DNA from: Halobacillus hunanensis | Lineage (GTDB): Bacteria > Bacillota > Bacilli > Bacillales > Halobacillaceae | Direction of reading: 5' to 3' | Assembly (NCBI RefSeq): GCF_900166655.1 | Contig: NZ_FVZB01000005.1 | Coordinates: 124,001-188,000, forward strand | Length of the DNA: 64,000 bases | In this document: piece after piece, positions 57,227 through 64,000 of the stretch | Layout of the letters: every line of letters begins with the position of its first letter | Position numbering within the stretch: the first letter of the stretch is position 1 | Translations under genes and position numbers: made by a program | Notes under the pieces: model-generated | What the model was told of the DNA's origin: nothing | What the model saw: only the letters and a program-made list of their open reading frames with translations | Databases searched by the model: none

Positions 57227-58228
57227 TCATACGATAGCGTACGAAACAATAGATAATAGAATCGAAGTAATGACAACAGCAATTATAGGCTTGACCGCTT
57301 TATCTCGTAAATCATGCAGACTGATATTAACACCAAGGCCCACCATAGCCATTGTTAAGATAAACGAGGTCACGACAGAGACTGCATTGGTAAATGAATC
57401 AGGTACAGGAATAAAAGTACCTAACACGTAACTTCCTAGCAAGCTCATCACAATAAAACCGACTAAAAACCAGGGGAAGGCTGCTTGATTGTTGGATTCT
57501 TTGTTTCCCTTTCGCCCCATGATCCAAATGATGATCAGACTTACAGGTATAAGTAGAAATACACGTCCAAGTTTAGCAAGTAAAGCCATAGCCAGCCCAT
57601 TTTCTCCAGCAGGTGCTCCGGCCAATACTACGTTTGCCACTTCATGAAGGCTGAGCCCGGCCCACATGCCGTAAGCTTCTGCTCCAAGTGGAAGGAAGGG
57701 TCTCAATATCGTATATATTAATGCGAAAACGGTGCCAACAAATGAAATGATTCCTACGCTAATAGCTGTATCCTCTTCTTTTGCCTTCAGAATCGGGGAA
57801 ACGGCAGCGATCGCAGACGCCCCGCAAATACCAGTTCCGATCCCAATCAGCAAGGAAATGGAGCGGTCAGCTTTGAAGAGGCGGGCAAGCATCATCATCA
57901 CCCCAATTGCGAATAGAATGACGAACAGATCTCGTAAAAATAAAGCTGCTCCTTCATTTAAAATGACGTTGATATTAAGTTTGAGACCGAATAAAACGAT
58001 TGCGATCCGCAGCAACTTTTTAGTGGAAAACTGAATCCCTGTATGAATTTTGTCAGGGTACCCCAAAAAGTGCCGATACAACACAGCAATGAGAATAGAT
58101 GTGGCCAAAGGGCCAATCTGATTCAAACCTGGCAATAAAGCGAGGCCGTAACCGAACAATGCTAGTAAAAAAGTGAAGCCAATCCCTGATAACCAGGGAC
58201 CCATTTTATTTCCTTGATTAGCGAACAT
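57227..58228 (-). CDS. YeiH/UPF0324 family putative sulfate exporter
   Basis: A 333-residue membrane protein with about ten spans. It contains ATSILIAVLYRHFLG, RIAIVLFGLKLNINVILNEGA, LLIGIGTGICGASAIAAVSPILKAKEEDTAISVGIISFVGTVFALIYTILRPFLPL, GMWAGLSLHEVANVVLAGAPAGENGLAMALLAKLGRVFLLIPVSL and AMVGLGVNISLHDLRDKAVKPI, all typical of the family. Divergent from a CysL-like LysR gene 117 nt away, the same arrangement as yeiH-yeiE in enterobacteria, which suggests a role linked to sulfur compounds. The substrate assignment is a database convention and not demonstrated here. Confidence 0.9.
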   Translation of the reverse strand: MFANQGNKMGPWLSGIGFTFLLALFGYGLALLPGLNQIGPLATSILIAVLYRHFLGYPDKIHTGIQFSTKKLLRIAIVLFGLKLNINVILNEGAALFLRDLFVILFAIGVMMMLARLFKADRSISLLIGIGTGICGASAIAAVSPILKAKEEDTAISVGIISFVGTVFALIYTILRPFLPLGAEAYGMWAGLSLHEVANVVLAGAPAGENGLAMALLAKLGRVFLLIPVSLIIIWIMGRKGNKESNNQAAFPWFLVGFIVMSLLGSYVLGTFIPVPDSFTNAVSVVTSFILTMAMVGLGVNISLHDLRDKAVKPIIAVVITSILLSIVSYAIV

Positions 58229-58345
58229 AATTTAACCTTCTTTAATAATTGAGTATAAACATACTATACGATTCGGACTAGTTATTAGTAAAATAAAACT
58301 TTATAATAATAAGTATTAATAATTTTAATCATTAGGGTGAACTAC

Positions 58346-59245
58346 ATGGATTTTGAAGCGCTAAAAACGTATATCACGGTCGTCGAATTACAGAGTTTCA
58401 CAAAAGCATCGAAAACGTTAAATCTTTCTCAACCCACAGTAAGTTTTCATATTAAAAATTTGGAGAGTTTTTATCAATCGACGTTAATTGACCGTTCTCC
58501 GAAAAGATTCCAACTAACACAAACAGGGGAATTAGTCTATCAGCGAGCGCGCCAAGTATTAGGAGTAATTGATAAATCACGGACGGAAGTTAATGATTAC
58601 CATAATCAATTGCGAGGCTCTTTGCATATAGGCGCGAGTTATACGGTAGGGGAATATATTCTGCCTGGGCTGCTGAAGGTTTTTGACGAGAGATATCCAG
58701 AAGTTGACTTGGAGATTGAAATTGAAAATACAGAACGGATTAATCGGGGTGTTCAGCTGCATGATTTGGATATTGGCCTTGTAGAAGGGCAAGTCAGTGA
58801 AAGGGAGCTGGGCTCCGTTCCGTTTTTAGAAGACGAAATCGTTGTGGTCGTTCCTCTCGAACATTCCATACGCAAACAGGAAGAAGTGGGGTTTCATCAG
58901 CTTCAAGACCATACTTGGATTGGGCGTGAAGCAGGATCGGGAACACGGGCAGTGATGGATTCTATCCTTGAATCTTATAATATCCGTCCTCGCAAAATGA
59001 TTACGATTGGCAGTAATCATGGAGTCATCCAAGGAGTGAAACAAGGGCTCGGTTTATCTTTAATTTCAAAAACTGTTGTAGACCATTCCCATGCTCATCA
59101 TCATATTTATGAACTGCCCTTTATCAAACCGCCTACACGTTTCTTTTCATATGTGTTTCCGGCTTCAGAACAGGAACTGTCCAAAAATGCGGAAGTATTT
59201 ATTGAATTGATGGAGGAATTCTTTAATCTGCAAGGAAATCTATAA
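58346..59245 (+). CDS. LysR family transcriptional regulator (CysL/YeiE-like)
   Basis: A 299-residue regulator. The N-terminal winged HTH is MDFEALKTYITVVELQSFTKASKTLNLSQPTVSFHIKNLESFYQSTLIDRSPKRFQLTQTG; the effector domain includes GSLHIGASYTVGEYILPGLLKVFDERYPEVDLEIEI and WIGREAGSGTRAVMDSIL, characteristic of the CysL/YeiE branch. ATG 58346 follows TTAGGGTGA; a GTG at 58337 overlaps that site and is rejected. It is divergent from the YeiH gene and most likely controls it; the AT-rich gap contains TATAATAATAAGTATTAATA, a possible binding region. Confidence 0.9.
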   Translation: MDFEALKTYITVVELQSFTKASKTLNLSQPTVSFHIKNLESFYQSTLIDRSPKRFQLTQTGELVYQRARQVLGVIDKSRTEVNDYHNQLRGSLHIGASYTVGEYILPGLLKVFDERYPEVDLEIEIENTERINRGVQLHDLDIGLVEGQVSERELGSVPFLEDEIVVVVPLEHSIRKQEEVGFHQLQDHTWIGREAGSGTRAVMDSILESYNIRPRKMITIGSNHGVIQGVKQGLGLSLISKTVVDHSHAHHHIYELPFIKPPTRFFSYVFPASEQELSKNAEVFIELMEEFFNLQGNL

Positions 59246-59390
59246 TACCTGCATAATTTAGCTTGTTGAAGGGTATGTTAAAATTGGAGAAAAAGTTGAA
59301 ACATTTGAATGAGTCTTAACGTACACGATAGATGGGAACGATTAGGGGTGGCTCCGAGCCAAATTTTGCAATTTATACTGAGGTGAAAAC

Positions 59391-59483
59391 ATGAAGAGCC
59401 TGGACCAGTTCGTCGATTATTTGAAGACTCTGGGAGTTGAGGTAGAGAAAGTTTATAAAACACCGAAGGAAGAAACGAGATAA
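59391..59483 (+). CDS. Small protein, 30 residues
   Basis: ATG 59391 follows GAGGTG at 5 nt. The product reads MKSLDQFVDYLKTLGVEVEK and ends VYKTPKEETR; it is a charged, probably helical peptide without known relatives. It stands between the LysR gene and the convergent MFS gene. Confidence 0.5.
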   Translation: MKSLDQFVDYLKTLGVEVEKVYKTPKEETR

Positions 59484-59559
59484 TCGCAAAGCTTGCTTAC
59501 AACGTACTTAATTAGAACATATGTAAAAATGAGGTGTGCCTTAATGACATACCTCATTT

Positions 59560-60771
59560 CTATGCACTTTTTTCTGATGTAATTTTTATGAATAGAGGAT
59601 TGCGAGACTGATAGATGGACCAAAGCATTCCTAACCCAACTGGGACAAGCAGCGTCATAAATACGATATTTGCGTTAAACTTGGACGCAAGGATACCGAA
59701 CAATGGACCAGTGATGACAACAGATGTTTGGTTACATAACATACGAAAGCTTGACATTCTTCCATGATATTCTTTTTCCGTAGCTATTTGTTGAACAGAC
59801 TGCAACAGCGCTCTTACAAAAGAGGTGCCGACTCCTACGAAGAGAACAGCAATAAAGGCTATCCATATGTTTCTTGTAATGGCTAACAGGAGTAAACCTA
59901 AGGCTACGCTTGCAAGTGCATAAAACGCCAAATGGTTTTTCAACTTTCTCCACCACCAGGCACCTAATAACCCGGCTGTAATCCCTCCAATTGAAAAAGT
60001 AACATCGAGGAATCCGTAAATAAGCGCTGAACGATTTAAATACGCACTCGTGTACACAGACAGAAAACCAAGTGTTGTATGAAAGGTGAGCTGACCAAGC
60101 ATCATCATCACAAATAGACTATGAAGTATGGAATGACTCTTTAAGTAGGAAAATCCATCTTTTAACTCGGTGAAAAACCGCTGTTTTTTTATATGGTTCC
60201 GCTCAGGTGATGGTGTATAGGTCATTAGGAGAATGGAGAAGAAGGCCCCCAGGTAAAAGACGAGCACCATGGCCAAAGATAAAGGAATTTCAACCCAACT
60301 GGAAAAGAGTCCTCCTAAAGCAGCTCCTGCTAAACTTCCAGAAATGGTAGCTGTTCCTGATAATGAAAAAATCCTCGGTAACTCTCGTTGGTCAAAAACT
60401 TCAGCAACTAATGCTTGAAGTGATGGACGGAACAAGGAACCCGTAGTCTGAAGAACCATATGGGTGACGATAATCCACCATGGGGTGACCCAATCGTAAA
60501 CAAATGAGACAAGAAGCACGCTTAGAATGAACAGGTTCATTCCTCCTGCAAGGTTCGCAAGCATCTTACGATTATGTCGATCCACAATCACCCCGAAGAT
60601 TAAATTTGAAAATAACCCCGGAACGAAGCCTAAGCTGACAAATACCCCAGTAAATATGGCATTCTCAGTCCATTGAAAAAGAAACCAGGTAACAAGAACG
60701 AAGTACATTGCCCTTCCGCATTCATATAAAAAGTAGCCTGATAAAAGCTTGTTTCTATTTACGCGATTCAT
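59560..60771 (-). CDS. MFS transporter
   Basis: A 403-residue 12-span major facilitator. ENAIFTGVFVSLGFVPGLFSNLIFGVIVDRHNRKMLANLAGGMNLF carries the loop 2-3 motif (GVIVDRHNRK), VLQTTGSLFRPSLQALVAEVFDQRELPRIFSLSGTATISGSLAGAALGG continues the first half, and YGFLDVTFSIGGITAGLLGAWWWRKL starts the second. It belongs to the MFS_3-like group with efflux members. ATG 60771 follows GTGGGG. It is divergent from a LysR-type regulator gene, which is probably its controller. Substrate unknown. Confidence 0.87.
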   Translation of the reverse strand: MNRVNRNKLLSGYFLYECGRAMYFVLVTWFLFQWTENAIFTGVFVSLGFVPGLFSNLIFGVIVDRHNRKMLANLAGGMNLFILSVLLVSFVYDWVTPWWIIVTHMVLQTTGSLFRPSLQALVAEVFDQRELPRIFSLSGTATISGSLAGAALGGLFSSWVEIPLSLAMVLVFYLGAFFSILLMTYTPSPERNHIKKQRFFTELKDGFSYLKSHSILHSLFVMMMLGQLTFHTTLGFLSVYTSAYLNRSALIYGFLDVTFSIGGITAGLLGAWWWRKLKNHLAFYALASVALGLLLLAITRNIWIAFIAVLFVGVGTSFVRALLQSVQQIATEKEYHGRMSSFRMLCNQTSVVITGPLFGILASKFNANIVFMTLLVPVGLGMLWSIYQSRNPLFIKITSEKSA

Positions 60772-60879
60772 CCGAACACCCCACATTTTTAACCTAACTT
60801 CATCCTACCCCAGCTTATGAAATAAGTATAATATTGGATTATAATTAAAATTGATAAGAATAAGTTATAGGGGGATCTT

Positions 60880-61728
60880 ATGAGAATAGATGACTATCAA
60901 TTGCTTTTATATTTAAGAGAACATAAAACGATAAGAGCAACAGCGAAGAAAATACTTTTATCACAGCCCGCTATTACGCAACGACTAAAATATATAGAAG
61001 AATACTTCGGAGTGAAGATTTTCCTGCGTACACCAAAGCAGTTAGTTGTAACGGCTGCAGGTGAACAAATTATCAAACATGCTGAACAATTGCTTATCCA
61101 GGAAACTCAATTACATCATCAGCTGATCAAGTCAGTAGATGAGGTGGCGGGGACCCTGTCACTTGGTGTTTCTTCTTTAGTAAGTCAGCATTATCTTCCA
61201 ATGATTCTAGACGCTTATACGAAAGTTTATCCTAAGGTAACCATTGATTTAATTACAGGGGTAAGTGAAGAAATACGGCAGTCAGCTGCTGATTTTCATG
61301 TATCCATTGTTCGTGGAGAACCGCTCTTGGATTACAAATCTTATCACTTATTCAGTGACCAGCTTTATCTTTTTGACACGAAAGAAATCGGAAAGGAGCA
61401 ACGCCCATTTATTGAATTTAAAACGGATGCTGACTATCAAAAGCTGATAGAAGACTGGATGCTGGAACAAAAGAGTTTGAATATACGGCGCTCGATGAAG
61501 GTGGATCAGTTTGAAACAGCAAAGGAGTTAATGAAAATAGGGTTGGGGATGACGGTTCTTCCTAAGAGTATGGTGACAGAGGAGTTAATGAATTTACCTC
61601 ATCTATCATTAGAGGTAAATGGAAAACCGTTAGTCAGGGAAACGTGGTTGTGTGTAAAAGAGGGGATTTGTGCTCTTCCTCAAGTAGATGCATTTGTGGA
61701 TATGCTGGAGAATAAGTCGTGGATATAG
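60880..61728 (+). CDS. LysR family transcriptional regulator
   Basis: A 282-residue LysR protein with the HTH YQLLLYLREHKTIRATAKKILLSQPAITQRLKYIEEYFGVKIFLRTPKQLVVTAAGE and an effector domain (GTLSLGVSSLVSQHYLPMILDAYTKVYPKVTIDLITG..SIVRGEPL..IGLGMTVLPKSMV). It lies divergent to the MFS gene with a 108-nt AT-rich gap containing ATAAGTATAATATTGGATTA. ATG 60880 follows AGGGGGATC. It is shorter than usual for the family but complete. Effector unknown. Confidence 0.9.
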   Translation: MRIDDYQLLLYLREHKTIRATAKKILLSQPAITQRLKYIEEYFGVKIFLRTPKQLVVTAAGEQIIKHAEQLLIQETQLHHQLIKSVDEVAGTLSLGVSSLVSQHYLPMILDAYTKVYPKVTIDLITGVSEEIRQSAADFHVSIVRGEPLLDYKSYHLFSDQLYLFDTKEIGKEQRPFIEFKTDADYQKLIEDWMLEQKSLNIRRSMKVDQFETAKELMKIGLGMTVLPKSMVTEELMNLPHLSLEVNGKPLVRETWLCVKEGICALPQVDAFVDMLENKSWI

Positions 61729-61794
61729 AAGATAGGATCGTGCAAGTATAGAAAATTGCTGGATGATCTTCGGATCTTACTATAAAGCCAACTT

Positions 61795-61825
61795 GGAAAC
61801 TCCAATCAGCATGGATTGGAGTTTG
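61795..61825. terminator. Hairpin between LysR and P450 genes
   Basis: AAACTCCAATC and GATTGGAGTTT form an 11-bp stem around AGCATG between the convergent genes. No T-run follows, so termination is only probable. Confidence 0.5.
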
Positions 61826-61846
61826 AATGAGCGTGATCTCTCAAGT

Positions 61847-63097
61847 CTATTTCAGCTTTACGTTAGTCATTATGAATTTGCTCTTAGGCAGTGTAGGCAT
61901 CCTAACCATGCTATAGTTCAGGTTTTGCTTGGGCACTTCATAGTTAAGTTGACGTAAAAAGTTTAAGCTGGCCATCATGGCTTCAATCGTGGCCCATTCT
62001 CCAGGACACCGGTGATTCTTGTAATAGTCGCCGCCGCCTTGCGGAATCAAATCAAATAGGCCGCCATTCCAGTTTTTAAATCGTTTGGGAGAGAAAGCGT
62101 AGGGTTCCTTCCATAAGCGCGAATCGTGATTGGTTCCATAAATATCGAGCAACACTAACTGGCCTTCGTTAAAATGGCATTGATTCCAGATGAAACTGCG
62201 TCGTACACGAGCTCCTAAAAATGGCCCAAAAGGATAGTACCGTCGGACCTCCTGTATAAACATTCTTGTCCGGTCTTCACTACAATCCCTCAACTCATCG
62301 TACAGTTCAGGGTGTTTATGCAATGCTAAGGCACCGAATGTAATATAAGTGGCAATGGCTACAATGGGACGCAGCACATTAATTAACTCGATAGCTGCCA
62401 TGCTTATGTTCAATGGTTTGCCTTCCAGGTCTTTATGAAAGGCCATAGCATATGCGGCGCTTTCTTCATCTGCCTTTAATTTACCAGAACGGATTTTTTT
62501 AATAACTTGCCGAATCCATTTCTCTGCCCTGGCCCTTGCCTTTCTTCCCCGCCAATGTCTTGGCCCAACGGCTCCAAAAGCATCCACCATATTGGAAAAA
62601 TCAGCCTTTTGGGGGATTTCTGCTTCTTTAATTGGCACACCGGCCCATTCGCAAGCGGCCTGGCATAGCACTTCCTGTGCTTCATCGAACAGTACTATTT
62701 TATCTTTTTTCTTCCATTTGGCAGCTCGCTGCTCCCAATATTGTTTGGTTAGTTCACTGAGCTGTTGCAGTCTCGAATCTGTCATGAGTGACATAAAAAG
62801 CTGCTTGCGGTGTTCGTGAGGTGATCCATCCATTGTTTGAATTCCGATTTCACCAAATAATGTTTTTTGGATTCTTTTTGGGGCGGCACCATCCCGTTGA
62901 AATCGCTCTTTATCATAGAACATCTTTGCTGCTTCTTGACCTGCCATACAAATTACATTTTGCCCGAGCAGCCTCGTTTGAAAGAGGTCTGTTCCGTAGC
63001 GAGCAGTCCTCTTTGGGATGAATTGGTAACCTTCAGACAATAAAGTAATACTATGATCTAATCCTTTTTCGCGAGTGATATTATTGGATTTTTTCAT
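61847..63097 (-). CDS. cypC: Cytochrome P450, fatty-acid hydroxylase (CYP152/CypC type)
   Basis: A 416-residue P450 peroxygenase that hydroxylates fatty acids with hydrogen peroxide. The I-helix LINVLRPIVAIATYITFGALALHKHPE contains RP in place of the acid-alcohol pair, a hallmark of CYP152 enzymes that bind the fatty-acid carboxylate with Arg. QEVRRYYPFGPFLGARVRR is the ExxR region, GTNHDSRLWKEPYAFSPKRF follows, and GGDYYKNHRCPGEWATIEAM carries the heme-ligand Cys. B. subtilis CypC has about the same length. ATG 63097 is chosen for the GAAAGG at 10 nt; two earlier in-frame ATG codons have no site. Confidence 0.93.
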   Translation of the reverse strand: MKKSNNITREKGLDHSITLLSEGYQFIPKRTARYGTDLFQTRLLGQNVICMAGQEAAKMFYDKERFQRDGAAPKRIQKTLFGEIGIQTMDGSPHEHRKQLFMSLMTDSRLQQLSELTKQYWEQRAAKWKKKDKIVLFDEAQEVLCQAACEWAGVPIKEAEIPQKADFSNMVDAFGAVGPRHWRGRKARARAEKWIRQVIKKIRSGKLKADEESAAYAMAFHKDLEGKPLNISMAAIELINVLRPIVAIATYITFGALALHKHPELYDELRDCSEDRTRMFIQEVRRYYPFGPFLGARVRRSFIWNQCHFNEGQLVLLDIYGTNHDSRLWKEPYAFSPKRFKNWNGGLFDLIPQGGGDYYKNHRCPGEWATIEAMMASLNFLRQLNYEVPKQNLNYSMVRMPTLPKSKFIMTNVKLK

Positions 63098-63194
63098 GAG
63101 CAGCATTCCTTTCAACCGTATTTTGATCATTGTATTAATCTTCCCAAGAGTGGAAGCATTAAACTCCTTCAGTGTTTTTGAAAGTTTGTAAAAA

Positions 63195-63238
63195 ACAAAA
63201 AAACCGCTTCACCGTAAAATACGAGGAAGCGGTTTTTG
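63195..63238 (-). terminator. Terminator after the ehuA-like gene
   Basis: On the minus strand AAAAACCGCTTC and GAAGCGGTTTTTTT pair around a 15-nt loop, with a long T-run. Confidence 0.88.
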
Positions 63239-63250
63239 GCGTCTTTGCTT

Positions 63251-64000
63251 CTATAGGGTAGAACGGAATCGTTCCAGGAAGGATTGTAGACGGTCACTTT
63301 CTGGGTCCTCTAAGATTTGCTGAGGCGGTCCTTGTTCGGCAATTTTTCCTCCTTCAAGAAAAACTATTCGGTCCGCTACATCTCGTGCAAAATCCATTTC
63401 ATGAGTAACAAGGATCATAGCCATTTCGCCCTCCTTGGCAATGTCCTTAATGACTTCAAGCACTTCTCCAACAGTCTCCGGATCGAGCGCAGAGGTAACT
63501 TCGTCAAAGAGCATGACTTTCGGACGCATAACCACAGCGCGGGCGATGGCTACACGCTGCTGTTGCCCTCCTGACAATTGGGCTGGGTAAGAGTCAAGTT
63601 TATCTCCAAGCCCAACTTTAGTGAGCATTTCTTTAGCCCGTTGTTCGGCTTCTTCCTTAGAAACACCCAAGACGTTAATAGGGGCCGACGTGCAATTCTT
63701 CAAAATGGTCATATGGGGAAACAAATTAAAGTGTTGAAAAACCATCCCAATGTTTCCCCTTACCTGGCGCAAGTGTTTCTCATCAGCTGGAACGAGTTCC
63801 CCGTTTACTTCTTTATGCCAAAGTGGAGTGCCGTCGACATTGATGATGCCGGATGTTGGTTTCTCAAGTGTCATTAACATGCGGATGATCGTCGTTTTCC
63901 CGGAGCCACTTGGTCCGATCAGGGCAAGCTTTTCTCCGGGGGTCACTGTCAGGTTAATTCCATTTAGTACTTCAACATCGTCAAACGATTTGTGTACATC
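63251..64000 (-). CDS. ehuA: Amino-acid-type ABC transporter ATP-binding protein, EhuA-like (5' end outside window)
   Basis: The visible 250 codons lack the N-terminal start, since the frame runs to the window edge with [24 protein letters not shown]. Walker A is [18 protein letters not shown], signature [19 protein letters not shown], Walker [16 protein letters not shown]-loop [30 protein letters not shown]. The insert [46 protein letters not shown] and the form [10 protein letters not shown] resemble EhuA of ectoine/hydroxyectoine importers. Uptake of compatible solutes would fit a salt-adapted organism; other polar amino acid transporters of the family remain possible. Confidence 0.82.
   Translation of the reverse strand, partial: DVHKSFDDVEVLNGINLTVTPGEKLALIGPSGSGKTTIIRMLMTLEKPTSGIINVDGTPLWHKEVNGELVPADEKHLRQVRGNIGMVFQHFNLFPHMTILKNCTSAPINVLGVSKEEAEQRAKEMLTKVGLGDKLDSYPAQLSGGQQQRVAIARAVVMRPKVMLFDEVTSALDPETVGEVLEVIKDIAKEGEMAMILVTHEMDFARDVADRIVFLEGGKIAEQGPPQQILEDPESDRLQSFLERFRSTL

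Noticed and set aside
1-64000. CRISPR array, restriction-modification or toxin-antitoxin defence island
   Set aside because: No regularly spaced repeats, Cas proteins, restriction enzymes or clear toxin-antitoxin pair were found; the dispersed repeats are not arrayed.

Overview
The window reads as chromosomal DNA of an aerobic, spore-forming member of the Bacillaceae, most likely a halophilic or halotolerant one of the Halobacillus/Virgibacillus type. The evidence is moderate GC, strong AGGAGG-type ribosome binding sites, B. subtilis-like genes (GerA/B/C germinant receptor, CypC-type P450, YtrA-type regulator, TenI, CvfC), Fur and PerR boxes of the Bacillus type, and what looks like an ectoine/hydroxyectoine uptake ATPase (EhuA) at the right edge. 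The genus is an inference. No rRNA, tRNA, CRISPR array, prophage or transposase gene was seen.

Layout. 0-6 kb: adenine deaminase under a purine riboswitch, an RDD membrane protein, an SDR dehydrogenase, and a TPP-riboswitch thiazole operon (thiG-thiH-tenI-thiS). 6-13 kb: a CDP-alcohol phosphatidyltransferase, a sodium:alanine symporter, a flavin reductase-like protein, and a YtrA-type regulator/ABC exporter/ECF sigma cluster. 13-20 kb: a PCYCGC lipoprotein and a Fur-controlled iron-siderophore locus (binding protein divergent from two permeases and a FAD reductase); the matching ATPase lies 9 kb away at 26.8 kb behind its own Fur box. 20-28 kb: glycerate kinase with a DASS-type carrier, glutaminase, an ArsR/MFS pair, a methyltransferase, and an MscL channel with a zinc ribbon. 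28-35 kb: a decayed DUF3231 gene, the gerA-gerB-gerC-type operon, and a bacilliredoxin with CvfC. 35-41 kb: a 1141-residue polytopic protein and an ABC exporter. 41-46 kb: a SAM riboswitch controlling a dimethylsulfone monooxygenase-like enzyme with its FMN reductase, a formate/nitrite-family channel, and catalase with a PerR box. 46-49 kb: an AimR-like peptide receptor without an evident N-terminal HTH, followed 4 nt later by a secreted precursor carrying three identical DPGDPGMG repeats. 49-64 kb: redox enzymes (FMN reductases, a GlcD-type oxidase), a divergent MurE paralogue, ThiF/MoeB, AI-2E-family and YeiH membrane proteins, LysR regulators, an MFS exporter, a CYP152-type P450 and the EhuA-like ATPase.

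How the genes work together. The thiazole operon has no local thiF; the ThiF/MoeB protein at 54 kb could supply ThiS activation. The iron genes form one importer split over three Fur-controlled units. The SAM-riboswitch operon would scavenge sulfur from methylated sulfones.

The strongest candidate for a new system is the AimR-like receptor/triple-pheromone pair at 47.2-48.5 kb. It belongs by resemblance to the phage arbitrium family but lies outside any visible phage, and the differences between its three peptide-coding repeats are all synonymous. Several families of dispersed palindromes and roughly 200-280-bp repeats punctuate the intergenic regions, and at least one gene is broken beside such a repeat.
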